DNA from: Firmicutes bacterium OM04-13BH
GTDB taxonomy: Bacteria > Bacillota > Clostridia > Lachnospirales > Lachnospiraceae
Assembly (NCBI GenBank): GCA_003481745.1
Contig: QULP01000005.1
Location: 62,001 to 126,000 of the forward strand
Reading direction: 5' to 3'
Length of the DNA stretch: 64,000 nt
Shown one piece after another: positions 53,999 to 63,923 of this stretch; positions within the stretch are counted from its first letter, which is position 1, and each line of letters opens with the position of its first letter. The translations under genes were made by a program, and so were the position numbers. The notes below the pieces were generated by a model. The model searched no databases, had not been told where the DNA came from, and saw only the letters and a program-made list of their open reading frames with translations.

Positions 53999-55617
53999 AA
54001 TGATTGACCTCTTTCCTTTTTATATGTGGCAGCCGCCTGCACCAGTCCTTTAAATAGCGGATGTGCATGATTCGGTCTTGATTTTAATTCTGGATGACCC
54101 TGAGTACCGACGAAGAATGGATGCTCGGTAATTTCAATCATCTCTACAATTCGTCCGTCCGGAGAAAGTCCGACAAGACTCATTCCATTTTCTTCAAGCT
54201 GTTTACGATAGTCATTATTTACTTCATAGCGGTGTCTGTGACGCTCGGCGATATCCTGTTTTCCATATAATTCGTAGGATTTTGTTCCTTCTTTTAATTT
54301 ACAAGGATAAGAACCAAGTCTTAAGGTTCCGCCTAAGTCTTCGATTCCGTCCTGTTCCGGCATAAGAGCAATGACTGGATGAAGGGTGTCCGGATTTAAT
54401 TCAATGCTGTTTGCATCGTGATATCCGAGGACATTTCTTGCAAATTCAATAATTGCAACTTGCATACCAAGACAGATACCGAGGAATGGAATTTTGTGTT
54501 CTCTTGCATACTGAACGGCAAGAATTTTTCCTTCGGTTCCTCTGGTTCCAAAACCTCCGGGAACAAGGATTCCGTCGAGTCCTTTTAAAGATTCCTCATA
54601 ATTTTCTATGGTAAGATGTTCGGAATCAATCCAGTGGATGTGGACATTGGCATGATTTGCGATACCGCCGTGTTTTAAGGCTTCCACTACACTTAAGTAA
54701 GCGTCATGAAGCTGAATGTATTTTCCGACAATTGCAATGTCTACTTCTGTCTGAGGATGTCTTAAATCGTTTACCATTGATTTCCAGTCATCCAAATCCG
54801 GTTGTGGACAAGGAAGTTTTAGTGATTCGCATACAACCTGTGCCAGATTTTCTTTTTCCATGGCAAGAGGTGCTTCATATAAATATTCTACATCAAGATT
54901 CTGTAATACGTGGCTTTGCGGTACGTTACAGAATAAAGCGATTTTATCTTTAATATCCTGACCAATTGGATGTTCGGAACGGCAGACTAAAATGTCCGGC
55001 TGAAGTCCCATTCCCTGAAGCTCTTTTACACTTGCCTGTGTCGGTTTTGTTTTTAATTCTCCGGATGCCTTTAAATAAGGAATCAGAGTAACATGAATTA
55101 AGATAGCATTTTCATGTCCGACATCATGCTGAAATTGTCTGATTGCTTCTAAGAATGGCTGACTTTCGATATCACCTACCGTACCGCCAACTTCGATAAT
55201 AGCGATTCGCTCTTCATCAGGAAATTTTGCACGGTAGAAACGGCTTTTAATTTCATTTGTAATATGAGGGATAACCTGAACAGTCCCTCCGCCGTAATCC
55301 CCATGTCGTTCTTTTTGAAGAACGGACCAGTAAATTTTACCGGTTGTAACATTAGAATTTTTATCAAGGCTTTCATCAATAAAGCGTTCATAATGTCCAA
55401 GGTCAAGGTCAGTTTCTGTACCGTCGTCTGTGACGAATACTTCACCATGCTGGATGGGATTCATTGTACCTGGATCTACATTAATGTAAGGGTCAAACTT
55501 CTGCATGGTGACCTGATAGCCTCTGGCTTTTAATAAGCGTCCCAAAGATGCGGCGGTGATTCCTTTTCCGAGACCGGAAACAACACCACCTGTAACAAAT
55601 ACATATTTTACTGCCAT
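53995..55617 (-). CDS. pyrG: CTP synthase
   Basis: A 540-residue enzyme that aminates UTP to CTP with glutamine. The synthetase domain opens with [20 protein letters not shown] and has [20 protein letters not shown] and [14 protein letters not shown]. The amidotransferase domain has [12 protein letters not shown], the Cys in [13 protein letters not shown] (about 380) and the His-x-Glu region near [15 protein letters not shown] at 55617 follows CAGGAGGAAAATGTG; an upstream in-frame start lacks a site. It leads the gltB-gltD operon, a grouping of glutamine-using enzymes. Confidence 0.96.
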   Translation of the reverse strand: MAVKYVFVTGGVVSGLGKGITAASLGRLLKARGYQVTMQKFDPYINVDPGTMNPIQHGEVFVTDDGTETDLDLGHYERFIDESLDKNSNVTTGKIYWSVLQKERHGDYGGGTVQVIPHITNEIKSRFYRAKFPDEERIAIIEVGGTVGDIESQPFLEAIRQFQHDVGHENAILIHVTLIPYLKASGELKTKPTQASVKELQGMGLQPDILVCRSEHPIGQDIKDKIALFCNVPQSHVLQNLDVEYLYEAPLAMEKENLAQVVCESLKLPCPQPDLDDWKSMVNDLRHPQTEVDIAIVGKYIQLHDAYLSVVEALKHGGIANHANVHIHWIDSEHLTIENYEESLKGLDGILVPGGFGTRGTEGKILAVQYAREHKIPFLGICLGMQVAIIEFARNVLGYHDANSIELNPDTLHPVIALMPEQDGIEDLGGTLRLGSYPCKLKEGTKSYELYGKQDIAERHRHRYEVNNDYRKQLEENGMSLVGLSPDGRIVEMIEITEHPFFVGTQGHPELKSRPNHAHPLFKGLVQAAATYKKERGQSL

Positions 55618-55715
55618 CACATTTTCCTCCTGCTGTTGTTTTATTATCAGAAACAGGTTATGCGGTCCTGAGTCTGATAAATAAGATAATTTCATGGGAT
55701 TACCGTGAAATCAAA

Positions 55716-55764
55716 AAAGGCGTCGAAACTCCCATAGAAAATACTATGGAAATTCGACGCCTTT
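55716..55764 (-). terminator. attenuator-like hairpin in pyrG-gltBD leader
   Basis: In the leader RNA AAAGGCGTCGAA pairs with TTCGACGCCTTT, with an inner CCATAG/CTATGG stem, followed by TTTTTTGATT. It lies between the promoter and pyrG, so it must be bypassed for expression. An upstream hairpin TTTTCGG/CCGAAAA (about 55798-55829) could be an alternative partner or regulatory site. Confidence 0.7.
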
Positions 55765-55837
55765 GTCGTTTTCTATTCATTATGTAAGTTATCAGTCGTT
55801 TTCGGGAAGTTCTTGGAACTCCGAAAATTATGCAAAT

Positions 55838-55866
55838 ACTATAGCTCATTTTTTTTTATTTGTAAA
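55838..55866 (-). promoter_or_regulatory. pyrG-gltBD promoter
   Basis: Minus-strand TTTACA, 17-bp spacer and TATAGT. It lies about 220 bases upstream of pyrG, leaving a long leader with two hairpins. Confidence 0.7.
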
Positions 55867-55914
55867 TCCCTTTTTTGAATTTTTTTTTTGAAAAAATTTT
55901 TTTAAAAAAAGTGA

Positions 55915-55943
55915 TTGACAAATTTCTTTTTCCGTGCAATACT
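55915..55943 (+). promoter_or_regulatory. glnA operon promoter
   Basis: TTGACA (55915-55920), 17-bp spacer and AATACT (55938-55943). Back-to-back with the pyrG promoter across a very A/T-rich stretch (55845-55915). Confidence 0.65.
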
Positions 55944-55960
55944 ACATGGCATAAAGCAAA

Positions 55961-55997
55961 GGCGCTTTGAACTACAAAAGTTCAGAGTGCCTTTTTT
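55961..55997 (+). terminator. attenuator-like hairpin in glnA leader
   Basis: GGCGCTTTGAACT pairs with AGTTCAGAGTGCC, 13 bp with GU pairs, loop ACAAA, followed by TTTTTT. It lies about 15 bases after the likely start of transcription and 120 bases before glnA. Probably a transcription attenuator. Confidence 0.7.
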
Positions 55998-56116
55998 GTT
56001 TTTACCAGAGTCAAAAATTGCAAACCAAACCAATCCGTAGGTAAAAACAAATTTAAGTAATAATTTTAAAAGCAAAAACAATCACATGAAGAAAAATGGA
56101 AAGGAGTGCTGTGAAT

Positions 56117-58222
56117 ATGTCAAAAGATATTCCTACACTGTATGGAAGCCTTGTTTTCAGTGACAAGGTAATGCGTAACAAATTACCGAAGGATGTTTAC
56201 AAAGCTCTTCGCAAAACAATTGAAAATGGAACTCATCTGGAACTGGATGTTGCAAATTCCGTAGCTGTTGCCATGAAAGAGTGGGCAGTAGAAAACGGAG
56301 CAACACATTTCACTCATTGGTTCCAGCCAATGACAGGATTTACTGCTGAAAAACATGACAGCTTTATTACTCCGGTTGGAGAAGGCGAAGTTATCATGGA
56401 ATTTTCAGGAAAAGAACTGGTAAAAGGTGAGCCTGATGCTTCCAGCTTTCCATCCGGTGGTTTAAGAGCTACATTTGAAGCAAGGGGTTATACAAACTGG
56501 GATCCAACATCACCGGCTTTCATTAAAGATAATACCTTATACATTCCGACAGCATTTTGTTCCTGGAGTGGAGAGGCGCTGGATAAGAAAACTCCGCTTC
56601 TTCGTTCTATGGAAGCGTTAAACAAAGAAGCTGTTAAGATTTTAAATTTATTAGGAAATACAGAAGTAACAAGTGTTACAACAACAGTGGGTCCGGAACA
56701 GGAATATTTCTTAATTCCAAAAGAATTATATGCAAAACGCCGTGACCTGATTTTTACCGGAAGAACTTTATTCGGAGCTTCCGCACCAAAAGGACAGGAA
56801 ATGGAAGACCATTACTTTGGTGCATTAAAACCAAGAGTTGCAGCCTACATGCATGATTTGGATGAAGAGTTATGGAAGCTTGGTATTCCGGCAAAAACAA
56901 AACATAATGAAGTTGCTCCGGCACAGCATGAACTGGCACCGGTATTTGATACCACAAACGTAGCGGTTGACCACAATCAGCTGACAATGGAAATTATGAA
57001 GAAAGTTGCAGAAAAACATGACCTTGTCTGCCTGCTTCATGAAAAACCATTTGATGGAATCAACGGAAGTGGAAAACATAACAACTGGTCTGTTTCTACG
57101 AATACAGGAGTAAACTTATTAGACCCGGGAAAAACACCGGCAGAAAATATTCAGTTCTTAGTATTTTTAGTAGCAGTTATCAAAGCGGTCGATGAATATG
57201 CTGATTTAATGCGTGTTTCTGCTTCAGGAGCCGGAAATGACCATCGTCTTGGTGCAAATGAAGCACCGCCGGCAATTGTTTCTATCTTTATCGGAGATGA
57301 ACTGACAGAAGTTTTAAAATCAATCGAAGAAGATAAATTCTTCAGCGCACATAAAACAATTCAGATGGATATCGGTGCTCATGTACTTCCTCATTTTACA
57401 AAAGATACAACCGATAGAAACCGTACATCACCATTTGCATTTACCGGAAATAAATTTGAATTCCGTATGCTTGGTTCTTCTGCATCTGTTGCAGGTCCGA
57501 ACGTTGTATTAAATACAGCAGTTGCTGAGGCTCTGGCACAGTTCTACAAAGAACTGGAAGGAACAGCACCGGAAGATATGGAAACAGCAGTGCATGAATT
57601 AATCAAACGGGCAATCAGAAAACATAAAAAAGTAATCTTCAATGGAAATGGTTATACGGACGAATGGATTAAAGAAGCAGAGGAGAGAGGACTTTACAAT
57701 CTGGTTTCTACTCCGGATGCACTTCCACAGTTTATCGCTGATAAAAACATTGAATTATTTACAAAACATAGTGTATTTACAAAAGAAGAAATTTATTCTC
57801 GTTATGAAATTTTACTTGAGAACTATGTAAAGACTATCAATATTGAATCTAAGACTTTACAGGAAATGCTGACAAAAGATTTTATTCCGGCAGTTAACGG
57901 ATATGCAGCAGAAGTTGCAGTCAATGCAAATGAAAAGAAAGCATTAATTGAGGGTCTGTCAACAACAGCCGAAGAATCTCTTGTAAAAGAATTAACAGAA
58001 GCTTCTAATATCTTATCTGCAAAAGTAGCAGAATTAAAAGTTGTAACAGAAAAAGCAGATGCGGCAGCAGAAGAAGATATGCAGAAAGCAGCAGAATCTT
58101 TCCATAAAGATGTATTAACTTTAATGGATGAAATGAAAGATGTTGCAAATTCAGCTGAGGAAAAGATTCCAGACGAAGAACTGCCTTATCCAACTTATGA
58201 CCAGATGTTATTTTATGTTTAA
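56117..58222 (+). CDS. glnA: glutamine synthetase type III
   Basis: A 701-residue GSIII (GlnN class), much longer than GSI. Marks: [20 protein letters not shown] start, [52 protein letters not shown] (metal Glu), ETAPAQHE-type [36 protein letters not shown] and [20 protein letters not shown]. It makes glutamine from glutamate and ammonia with ATP. ATG at 56117 was chosen for the GGAAAGGAGTGCTGTGAAT site. First in an apparent glnA-purF set. Confidence 0.95.
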   Translation: MSKDIPTLYGSLVFSDKVMRNKLPKDVYKALRKTIENGTHLELDVANSVAVAMKEWAVENGATHFTHWFQPMTGFTAEKHDSFITPVGEGEVIMEFSGKELVKGEPDASSFPSGGLRATFEARGYTNWDPTSPAFIKDNTLYIPTAFCSWSGEALDKKTPLLRSMEALNKEAVKILNLLGNTEVTSVTTTVGPEQEYFLIPKELYAKRRDLIFTGRTLFGASAPKGQEMEDHYFGALKPRVAAYMHDLDEELWKLGIPAKTKHNEVAPAQHELAPVFDTTNVAVDHNQLTMEIMKKVAEKHDLVCLLHEKPFDGINGSGKHNNWSVSTNTGVNLLDPGKTPAENIQFLVFLVAVIKAVDEYADLMRVSASGAGNDHRLGANEAPPAIVSIFIGDELTEVLKSIEEDKFFSAHKTIQMDIGAHVLPHFTKDTTDRNRTSPFAFTGNKFEFRMLGSSASVAGPNVVLNTAVAEALAQFYKELEGTAPEDMETAVHELIKRAIRKHKKVIFNGNGYTDEWIKEAEERGLYNLVSTPDALPQFIADKNIELFTKHSVFTKEEIYSRYEILLENYVKTINIESKTLQEMLTKDFIPAVNGYAAEVAVNANEKKALIEGLSTTAEESLVKELTEASNILSAKVAELKVVTEKADAAAEEDMQKAAESFHKDVLTLMDEMKDVANSAEEKIPDEELPYPTYDQMLFYV

Positions 58223-58234
58223 GGAGAGGGAGTC

Positions 58235-59650
58235 ATGGAATTCTTACCAGAATGTGAAATAAAAGAAGAATGTGGTGTATTTGGAATTTTTAATCCGGAT
58301 GGCGGAGATGTTGCCCCATCTATCTACTATGGACTGAGTTCACTTCAGCATAGAGGTCAGGAATCCTGTGGTATTGCAGTCTGTGATACCATGGGACCAA
58401 AAGGCAACATGAATGCACATAAGGGTATGGGACTTGTGAATGAAGTATTTAAAGAAGAAACTTTAAATAATCTTCACGGAAATCTTGGAGTCGGTCATGT
58501 GCGTTACTCCACAACCGGAGCTGCAAATATTAATAATGCACAGCCTCTGGTATTGAATTATATTAAGGGAACACTTGCGCTGGCTCACAATGGAAATCTG
58601 GTAAATACAGCAGAGCTTCGCTCAGAGTTGGAACGAACCGGTGCAATTTTCCATACAACAACTGATTCAGAGCTCATAGCCTATTTCATTGCAAGAGAAA
58701 GGGTAAATGCCCACAATGTAGAAGAAGCAATTCTTCATACAGCAAAAAAAATCCGTGGTGCTTATGGACTGGTAATTGCCAGTCCGCGTAAACTCATTGG
58801 CGTCAGAGATCCTCTTGGCTTAAAACCACTTTGTCTCGGAAAACGCGATGGAAGTTATATGATTGCCTCTGAAAGCTGCGCCCTTTCTGCAATCGGCGCA
58901 GAATTTGTCCGTGATATCCGTCCGGGCGAAATCGTTACGATTACCAAGGACGGAATCACTTCAAACTGTCAGCTTTGTCAGGAAAAAAGAGCACATTGTA
59001 TTTTTGAGTACATTTATTTTGCAAGGCTTGACAGTACAATAGATGGTATTAATATTTACGATGCCCGTATTCGTGCAGGTGCCGCACTTGCGGCTGCTTA
59101 TCCTGTCGATGCGGATTTGGTTGTGGGAGTTCCGGACTCAGGTATTCCCGCAGCGAAGGGCTATTCAGAAGCTTCCGGAATCCCGTTCGGAATAGCCTTT
59201 TATAAAAACAGCTATGTGGGAAGAACATTTATTAAACCGACACAAAAAGAACGTGAATCCAGTGTACGCTTGAAGCTGAATGTATTAGAGCCGGTTGTCC
59301 GTGGAAAACGAATTATTTTAGTTGATGATTCTATTGTCCGTGGAACAACAATGGCAAATCTGATTCGGATGCTCAAGAAAGCGGGCGCAGTAAGCGTTCA
59401 TGTACGTGTGAGTTCTCCGCCGTTCCTGTATCCTTGCTACTTTGGAACGGACATTCCATCCAACAAACAACTTATTGCGTCTTCCCACACAGCAGATGAA
59501 ATCAGAGAGATAATCGGTGCCGAGTCACTTGGTTATATGAAATTAGAAGATTTGCAGTCAATGGTAGGAGAACTACCAATCTGCAGGGCATGTCTTGATG
59601 GAAAGTACCCGATGGATATTACAGGACATACCGAGGACAAAAAACAGTAA
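58235..59650 (+). CDS. purF: amidophosphoribosyltransferase
   Basis: A 471-residue enzyme catalysing the first step of purine synthesis (PRPP plus glutamine to phosphoribosylamine). After a 12-residue propeptide the nucleophile Cys13 is in IKEECGVFGIF. LQHRGQESCGIAV, GHVRYSTTG and ALAHNGNLVN complete the Ntn domain. The PRPP loop is RIILVDDSIVRGTT (about 362). Cysteines in CQLCQEKRAHCIFEY and ICRACLDG may hold a [4Fe-4S] cluster as in the B. subtilis type. It starts 12 bases after glnA, so it is co-transcribed with it. Confidence 0.94.
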   Translation: MEFLPECEIKEECGVFGIFNPDGGDVAPSIYYGLSSLQHRGQESCGIAVCDTMGPKGNMNAHKGMGLVNEVFKEETLNNLHGNLGVGHVRYSTTGAANINNAQPLVLNYIKGTLALAHNGNLVNTAELRSELERTGAIFHTTTDSELIAYFIARERVNAHNVEEAILHTAKKIRGAYGLVIASPRKLIGVRDPLGLKPLCLGKRDGSYMIASESCALSAIGAEFVRDIRPGEIVTITKDGITSNCQLCQEKRAHCIFEYIYFARLDSTIDGINIYDARIRAGAALAAAYPVDADLVVGVPDSGIPAAKGYSEASGIPFGIAFYKNSYVGRTFIKPTQKERESSVRLKLNVLEPVVRGKRIILVDDSIVRGTTMANLIRMLKKAGAVSVHVRVSSPPFLYPCYFGTDIPSNKQLIASSHTADEIREIIGAESLGYMKLEDLQSMVGELPICRACLDGKYPMDITGHTEDKKQ

Positions 59651-59654
59651 TTGC

Positions 59655-59808
59655 GGAAATGTAAGGCATTTTCCGATTACATATATCACATTCGATACCT
59701 GGAAATTGCTGGTCTAAAAAACAGCTTTTAGACTTTCGACCCTGGTATCATCACATTTTTCTTTATGCGACGGTGCGTATTTTGTGAGAGCAAAGTGCGC
59801 ACCTTTTT
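59655..59808 (+). promoter_or_regulatory. structured leader of amt-glnB ending in terminator
   Basis: Three hairpins in order. GGAAATG/CATTTTCC comes first. A two-level stem follows, GATACC/GGTATC enclosing GTCTAAAA-AACAGC-TTTTAGAC with a six-base loop. GGTGCG/CGCACC (59772-59803) is last, followed by TTTTT. The last is a terminator for purF and a likely attenuator for amt. Tandem hairpins before a terminator recall antitermination leaders of nitrogen genes, but the ANTAR loop consensus is not met. Confidence 0.6.
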
Positions 59809-59876
59809 GTATTTTAGAAAAATGTTGTATAAATAAAATTTAGAAAAATGTGAGCTTGAGGAAAGGGGAAATTAAT

Positions 59877-61616
59877 ATGGATTATTCAGCAGTAAATACG
59901 ATATGGGTGCTTCTTGGCGCCGCATTAGTATTCTTTATGCAGGCTGGTTTCGCTATGGTAGAAACCGGTTTTACCCGCGCAAAAAACGCCGGTAACATTA
60001 TTATGAAAAACTTAATGGACTTTTGTATCGGAACACCGGTATTCTGGCTGGTTGGTTTCGGAATTATGTTTGGTACAGGAAATGGCTTTTTGGGTTCGAT
60101 TTCCGGTATCGCATCAGAAGCAAATTATGGAACTGCAATGCTTCCGGATGGAGTTCCGTTTTGGGCATTTCTGATTTTTCAGACGGTATTCTGTGCAACA
60201 TCTGCAACAATTGTTTCCGGTGCAATGGCTGAGAGAACAAAATTCTCATCTTACTGCATCTACAGTTTCTTAATCAGTTTAGTTGTTTACCCGGTATCCG
60301 GTCACTGGATTTGGGGCGGCGGCTGGTTAGCACAGATGGGATTTCATGATTTCGCCGGTTCCTGTGCCGTTCATATGGTCGGTGGAGTTGCCGCTTTAGT
60401 TGGTGCAAAAATTTTAGGACCTCGTATTGGAAAATATTCAAAGAGTGGAAAATCAAAAGCAATTCCGGGACATAACCTGACAATCGGTGCACTTGGTGTA
60501 TTTATCTTATGGTTCTGCTGGTTTGGATTTAACGGTGCATCTACCGTTTCCATGGAAGGCGATGCAATTGTAACCGCAGGTAAAATTTTCGTAACAACAA
60601 ACCTTGCAGCTGCAGTTGCAACTTTAACCGTACTTGCAATCACATGGGTAAGATACAAAAAACCAGATGTATCTATGTCCTTAAACGGTTCTTTAGCTGG
60701 TCTGGTAGGAATCACCGCAAGCTGTGATACCGTATCTCCGACATCTGCTGCAATTATCGGTATCTTAGCCGGATTTGTAGTTGTATTTGGTATTGAATTT
60801 ATCGACAAAGTATGTAAAATTGATGACCCGGTTGGTGCTGTCGGTGTACACGGAATGTGTGGTGCACTTGGAACCCTTTGTGTAGGTCTTTTCTCTGATG
60901 GAACAGGTACAGAGTGGAAAGGACTTTTCACAGGCGGTGGATTCCACTTATTAGGAATTCAGTTTATCGGATTTATCGCAACCGTTGCATGGGTTGTTGT
61001 AACAATGGTTATCATCTTTAATGTATTAAAACATACCGTAGGTCTTCGTGTATCTGCCGATGAAGAAATCGCAGGTCTGGATATCAGAGAGCATGGTCTT
61101 GCAAGCAGTTATGCAGACTTTGTTACAACCAATAACATGGGCGATGGAAATGTTCCAAACGTAATGGGAACAAAGAGAGGACCGGTAGAATCTCCGGCTG
61201 CAACTCAGGCTCCGGCAGAACTGGTGAAAGATCCGAAAGTTGGTACCGATGTACATAAACTGACAAAAGTGGTTATTATTACACGTAGAAATAAACTCGA
61301 TGACTTTATGCAGGCAATGAATGAAATCGGTGTAACAGGTGTTACCATCACAAACGTATTAGGCTGTGGCGTACAGAAAGGTGCAACCGCTTACTATCGT
61401 GGTGTTGAAATGGATATGAACCTGCTTCCGAAAGTAAAAATTGAAATCGTTGTAAGCTTAGTACCGGTCGAAAAAGTAGTAGAAGCTGCAAAAGCAGTGC
61501 TTCATACCGGACAGATTGGTGACGGTAAAGTCTTCGTATATGATATTGAAAATGTAGTGAAGATTCGTACCGGAGAAGAAGGTTATCTGGCACTTCAGGA
61601 TACCTCGGAAGAGTAA
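59877..61616 (+). CDS. amt: ammonium transporter fused to PII (GlnB) domain
   Basis: A 579-residue fusion. Residues 1-400 form the 11-helix Amt channel: IWVLLGAALVFFMQAGFAMV, VETGFTRAKNAGNIIMKNL, HWIWGGGWLAQMGFHDFAGS, AVHMVGGVAALVGAKI and GVHGMCGALGTLCVGLFSDG (pore His residues). After a linker, residues about 465-575 are a PII domain (KLTKVVIITRRNKLDDFMQA; T-loop AYYRGVEMDMNLLPKVKIEI). PII normally blocks Amt in response to ATP/ADP and 2-oxoglutarate; here the sensor is built in. ATG follows GAGGAAAGGGGAAATTAAT. Confidence 0.93.
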   Translation: MDYSAVNTIWVLLGAALVFFMQAGFAMVETGFTRAKNAGNIIMKNLMDFCIGTPVFWLVGFGIMFGTGNGFLGSISGIASEANYGTAMLPDGVPFWAFLIFQTVFCATSATIVSGAMAERTKFSSYCIYSFLISLVVYPVSGHWIWGGGWLAQMGFHDFAGSCAVHMVGGVAALVGAKILGPRIGKYSKSGKSKAIPGHNLTIGALGVFILWFCWFGFNGASTVSMEGDAIVTAGKIFVTTNLAAAVATLTVLAITWVRYKKPDVSMSLNGSLAGLVGITASCDTVSPTSAAIIGILAGFVVVFGIEFIDKVCKIDDPVGAVGVHGMCGALGTLCVGLFSDGTGTEWKGLFTGGGFHLLGIQFIGFIATVAWVVVTMVIIFNVLKHTVGLRVSADEEIAGLDIREHGLASSYADFVTTNNMGDGNVPNVMGTKRGPVESPAATQAPAELVKDPKVGTDVHKLTKVVIITRRNKLDDFMQAMNEIGVTGVTITNVLGCGVQKGATAYYRGVEMDMNLLPKVKIEIVVSLVPVEKVVEAAKAVLHTGQIGDGKVFVYDIENVVKIRTGEEGYLALQDTSEE

Positions 61617-61644
61617 AAAACTAAGATAATTATGTGTAAATTAA

Positions 61645-61677
61645 AGCTATGGCTTGTTTTAGAGTCATAGCTTTTTT
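61645..61677 (+). terminator. intrinsic terminator
   Basis: AGCTATG and CATAGCT stem with TTTTTT, 29 bases after the amt-glnB stop. Confidence 0.8.
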
Positions 61678-61819
61678 GAATGTTTAAATGTATAAAAGTA
61701 GATAATTCAACCACAGGTAGAAAAAGTAAGTAGAATTATTATTTTAGGTTATTGAAAGAATATAAAAAATTGAATAAAATTAAAGAGTAACAATTAGTAG
61801 TTATAAAGTGGAGGGTGTA

Positions 61820-63067
61820 ATGCAGGATAATTGTATTGGAAGTTTTATAGCTCAAAAACGAAAAGAATTAGGAATCACACAGAAACAACTTGGAGAAAAA
61901 TTAAATATTTCCTTTCAAGCTATTTCTAAGTGGGAAAATGGTACAGCTTTACCTAGTTCAGATGTCTTAATAAAATTAGCAAATGAGTTAAAAGTAAATG
62001 TCGAAGATATTCTGAATGGAAAAGAATTAAATAACATTTCTTATAGTAAGGCAGGAGTCAATATTTCATATACTGATTCTATAAAAGATGAGATGGAAAA
62101 ATATGTTTCTAATGGTGATGCCAGAGTATTAAATCGAATGGGAGCATTTGCTTCATTGTATGATTTTAATTTTGATGATGTTAAACATCCAGTATTAGTT
62201 TTAAAAGCAGAAGAACCAGGTTCTAAGCAAAAACTAGCAATTGAACATGGATATACAGAATCAATTTGTCATGATATGATAAATCATTTAGTTAATGATA
62301 TTATTGTTATGAATGCAAAACCTCTTGCAGTTTTAGATACTATTGTATGTGGAAAAGCAGAAAAAGATACAATAAAGACATTAGTAAAAGGTGTGTCAGA
62401 TGCTTGCAAAGAAAATGAGTGCGTGTTAATCGGTGGAGAAACGTCAATACAACCGCAGGTTGTGGATAAAGGAGTTTATGTATTAACATCAAATATAGCT
62501 GGAGTTGTAGACAAAGATAAAATTATTGATGGAAGTAAAATTAGTTCAGGAGATATTATATTGGCAGTATCGTCAAATGGATTACATACAAATGGTTATT
62601 CGTTAGTAAGATTATTAATGGATATATATCCAGATTTAATAAATAGTGAAGTCGATGGAGAAAAATTTATTGATGTTATTATGAAACCGCATACAGCATA
62701 TTATCCGGTATTGAAAGATATTTTAGATTCGGAAAAAATAACAGGAATGGCGCATATTACTGGCGGAGGAATAAAAGGAAATTTAAAGAGAATTATTCCG
62801 GATGAGTTATGTGCGGAAATTGACTTGTCTAAGATTAAAATTTTACCAGTATTTAAAAAGATAAAAGAGATTGGCAAAGTACAAGATGAAGAAATGTTAA
62901 CAACATTTAATTGTGGAGTTGGGCTTATACTGGTAGTGAAAGAAGAGTGGGCAAAGAAATTAAAAACGCATATTGATAAGGATATCTCTTGTTATGAAAT
63001 AGGAAAGATTACAAATGGTGATAGTCTGGAAAAAGTTTCTTTTTCAAATCAGATTGTGTGGGATTAA
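61820..63067 (+). CDS. XRE helix-turn-helix fused to PurM/AIR synthetase-like domain
   Basis: A 415-residue fusion. Residues 5-65 are an XRE DNA-binding domain (FIAQKRKELGITQKQLGEKL, FQAISKWENGTALPSSDVLI). From about residue 75 a PurM-like fold begins (YSKAGVNISYTDSIKDEMEK) with GAFASLYDF, NDIIVMNAKPLAVLDTIVCG, VLIGGETSIQPQVVDKGVYV, GDIILAVSSNGLHTNGYSLV and MAHITGGGIKGNLKRIIP. The canonical ATP/metal motif TDGVGTK is replaced by AEEPGSKQ and GGETAEMPG by GGETSIQPQ, so normal AIR synthetase activity is doubtful. A ligand-binding regulator is the simplest reading. ATG follows GGAGGGTGTA. Codon use is more AT-rich than the nitrogen genes. Confidence 0.85.
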   Translation: MQDNCIGSFIAQKRKELGITQKQLGEKLNISFQAISKWENGTALPSSDVLIKLANELKVNVEDILNGKELNNISYSKAGVNISYTDSIKDEMEKYVSNGDARVLNRMGAFASLYDFNFDDVKHPVLVLKAEEPGSKQKLAIEHGYTESICHDMINHLVNDIIVMNAKPLAVLDTIVCGKAEKDTIKTLVKGVSDACKENECVLIGGETSIQPQVVDKGVYVLTSNIAGVVDKDKIIDGSKISSGDIILAVSSNGLHTNGYSLVRLLMDIYPDLINSEVDGEKFIDVIMKPHTAYYPVLKDILDSEKITGMAHITGGGIKGNLKRIIPDELCAEIDLSKIKILPVFKKIKEIGKVQDEEMLTTFNCGVGLILVVKEEWAKKLKTHIDKDISCYEIGKITNGDSLEKVSFSNQIVWD

Positions 63068-63214
63068 TTTAGGTATTAAAAAAAATATACTATAAATAAA
63101 ATGCAAAATGCGTGGTATCAGAGGTGATGCCACGCATTTTGCATGAAGAATATAATCAAAGCATAAAACACAAATCATAATTACTAATATAATCAAGATA
63201 TTCCACACAACCAT
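63044..63214 (-). CDS. small single-helix membrane peptide downstream of RloB
   Basis: A 56-codon frame, MVVWNILIILVIMICVLCFD with one clear membrane helix, then a Cys/Ile-rich tail. Its ATG lies 1 base after the rloB stop and the AAAGGAG formed by the last rloB codons serves as RBS. The 3' half crosses the palindrome at 63101-63144 and ends within the XRE-PurM gene on the other strand. It may be a chance frame, but the helix and the spacing suggest a third operon member. Confidence 0.35.
   Translation of the reverse strand: MVVWNILIILVIMICVLCFDYILHAKCVASPLIPRILHFIYSIFFLIPKLIPHNLI
63101..63144. terminator. large palindrome between convergent genes
   Basis: ATGCAAAATGCGTGG and CCACGCATTTTGCAT are a perfect 15-bp inverted repeat around a 14-base loop, 33 bases after the XRE-PurM stop. 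It probably terminates transcription in both directions, although T-runs are weak. Confidence 0.6.
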
Positions 63215-63215
63215 G

Positions 63216-63923
63216 TTATTCTCCTTTATAAAAATATTTCTTGCATTCTTCCGGCAAATATTTCGCCAATTCCTCCACCAACTCATATACTTTCGTTCCC
63301 GGTGCTATCTCTGTCGGTGTTTTCCATTGTCCCTCTTTTATAATTCGCTTTGCATATCGTATCGCCAATTTGGGACTTCCATACTCCATTAATAGTTCAA
63401 AAATGTTATCCATGTTTTTCTCATACTTCCCAATTCCTAGCACTTGAAATTTCTCATTAAGAAACTTCTTATACTCAGATCTGTGATTGTTTGAAGTATA
63501 GTAAGCGAAATGCAGAAGAAACCAAAACTCTATACACTCGTTACTCCATGCAGCATGATATTGTAACTCTTGATTCTGTTTATTTAATTTCTCAGCGCGT
63601 TCAACCACGCCATTAAAATGCTGTGCTGGAAAACTATCTTTATCATACACGCACCATATCTGCCCTTTTTGAAGTCGGTTCTTTTTCACATATTCTTCTG
63701 CCATTCCAATTACGCGCATGGTCTCCGCCTGACAAGGCTCTATTTCAATCAAAACCATATCTTTGTAAATCGGATTTTCCTCAATCCATTTCTTGAACCT
63801 TTGGAAATAATTTGGTTCCGTTTCCTGACCTTCGCAGAAAATATAGTATCTGTATTTTTTCATTTCCAAATGCTCTTGGCGGCGTTTTTTTCTCCATACT
63901 TCCGTTCGGTTTTTTTTAGGCAT
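63216..63923 (-). CDS. rloB: RloB family protein, putative nuclease partner of ATPase
   Basis: A 235-residue RloB-domain protein. It has YYIFCEGQETEPNYFQRFKK (Toprim-like acidic Glu, about 27-46), IWCVYDKDSFPAQHF (D-x-D), and NECIEFWFLLHF, the RloB hallmark. RloB genes sit beside an AAA ATPase gene in restriction loci and phage-defence systems; the pair is thought to act as ATPase plus nuclease. Here the ATPase gene overlaps its start by 8 bases. A cluster of basic residues (KKNRTEVWRKKRRQEHLE) opens the protein. Confidence 0.85.
   Translation of the reverse strand: MPKKNRTEVWRKKRRQEHLEMKKYRYYIFCEGQETEPNYFQRFKKWIEENPIYKDMVLIEIEPCQAETMRVIGMAEEYVKKNRLQKGQIWCVYDKDSFPAQHFNGVVERAEKLNKQNQELQYHAAWSNECIEFWFLLHFAYYTSNNHRSEYKKFLNEKFQVLGIGKYEKNMDNIFELLMEYGSPKLAIRYAKRIIKEGQWKTPTEIAPGTKVYELVEELAKYLPEECKKYFYKGE

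Noticed and set aside
59694..59749. ANTAR (NasR/EutV-type) antitermination hairpins
   Set aside because: The six-base loop AACAGC has A1 but not G at position 4, and the leaders of pyrG and glnA do not show the paired hexaloops.
61820..63067. selenophosphate synthase (SelD) or ThiL/HypE
   Set aside because: The YSKAGVNISYTDSIKDEM start and the ITGGGIKGNLKRIIP end fit PurM best, and no SelD N-terminal Cys/Sec motif is present.
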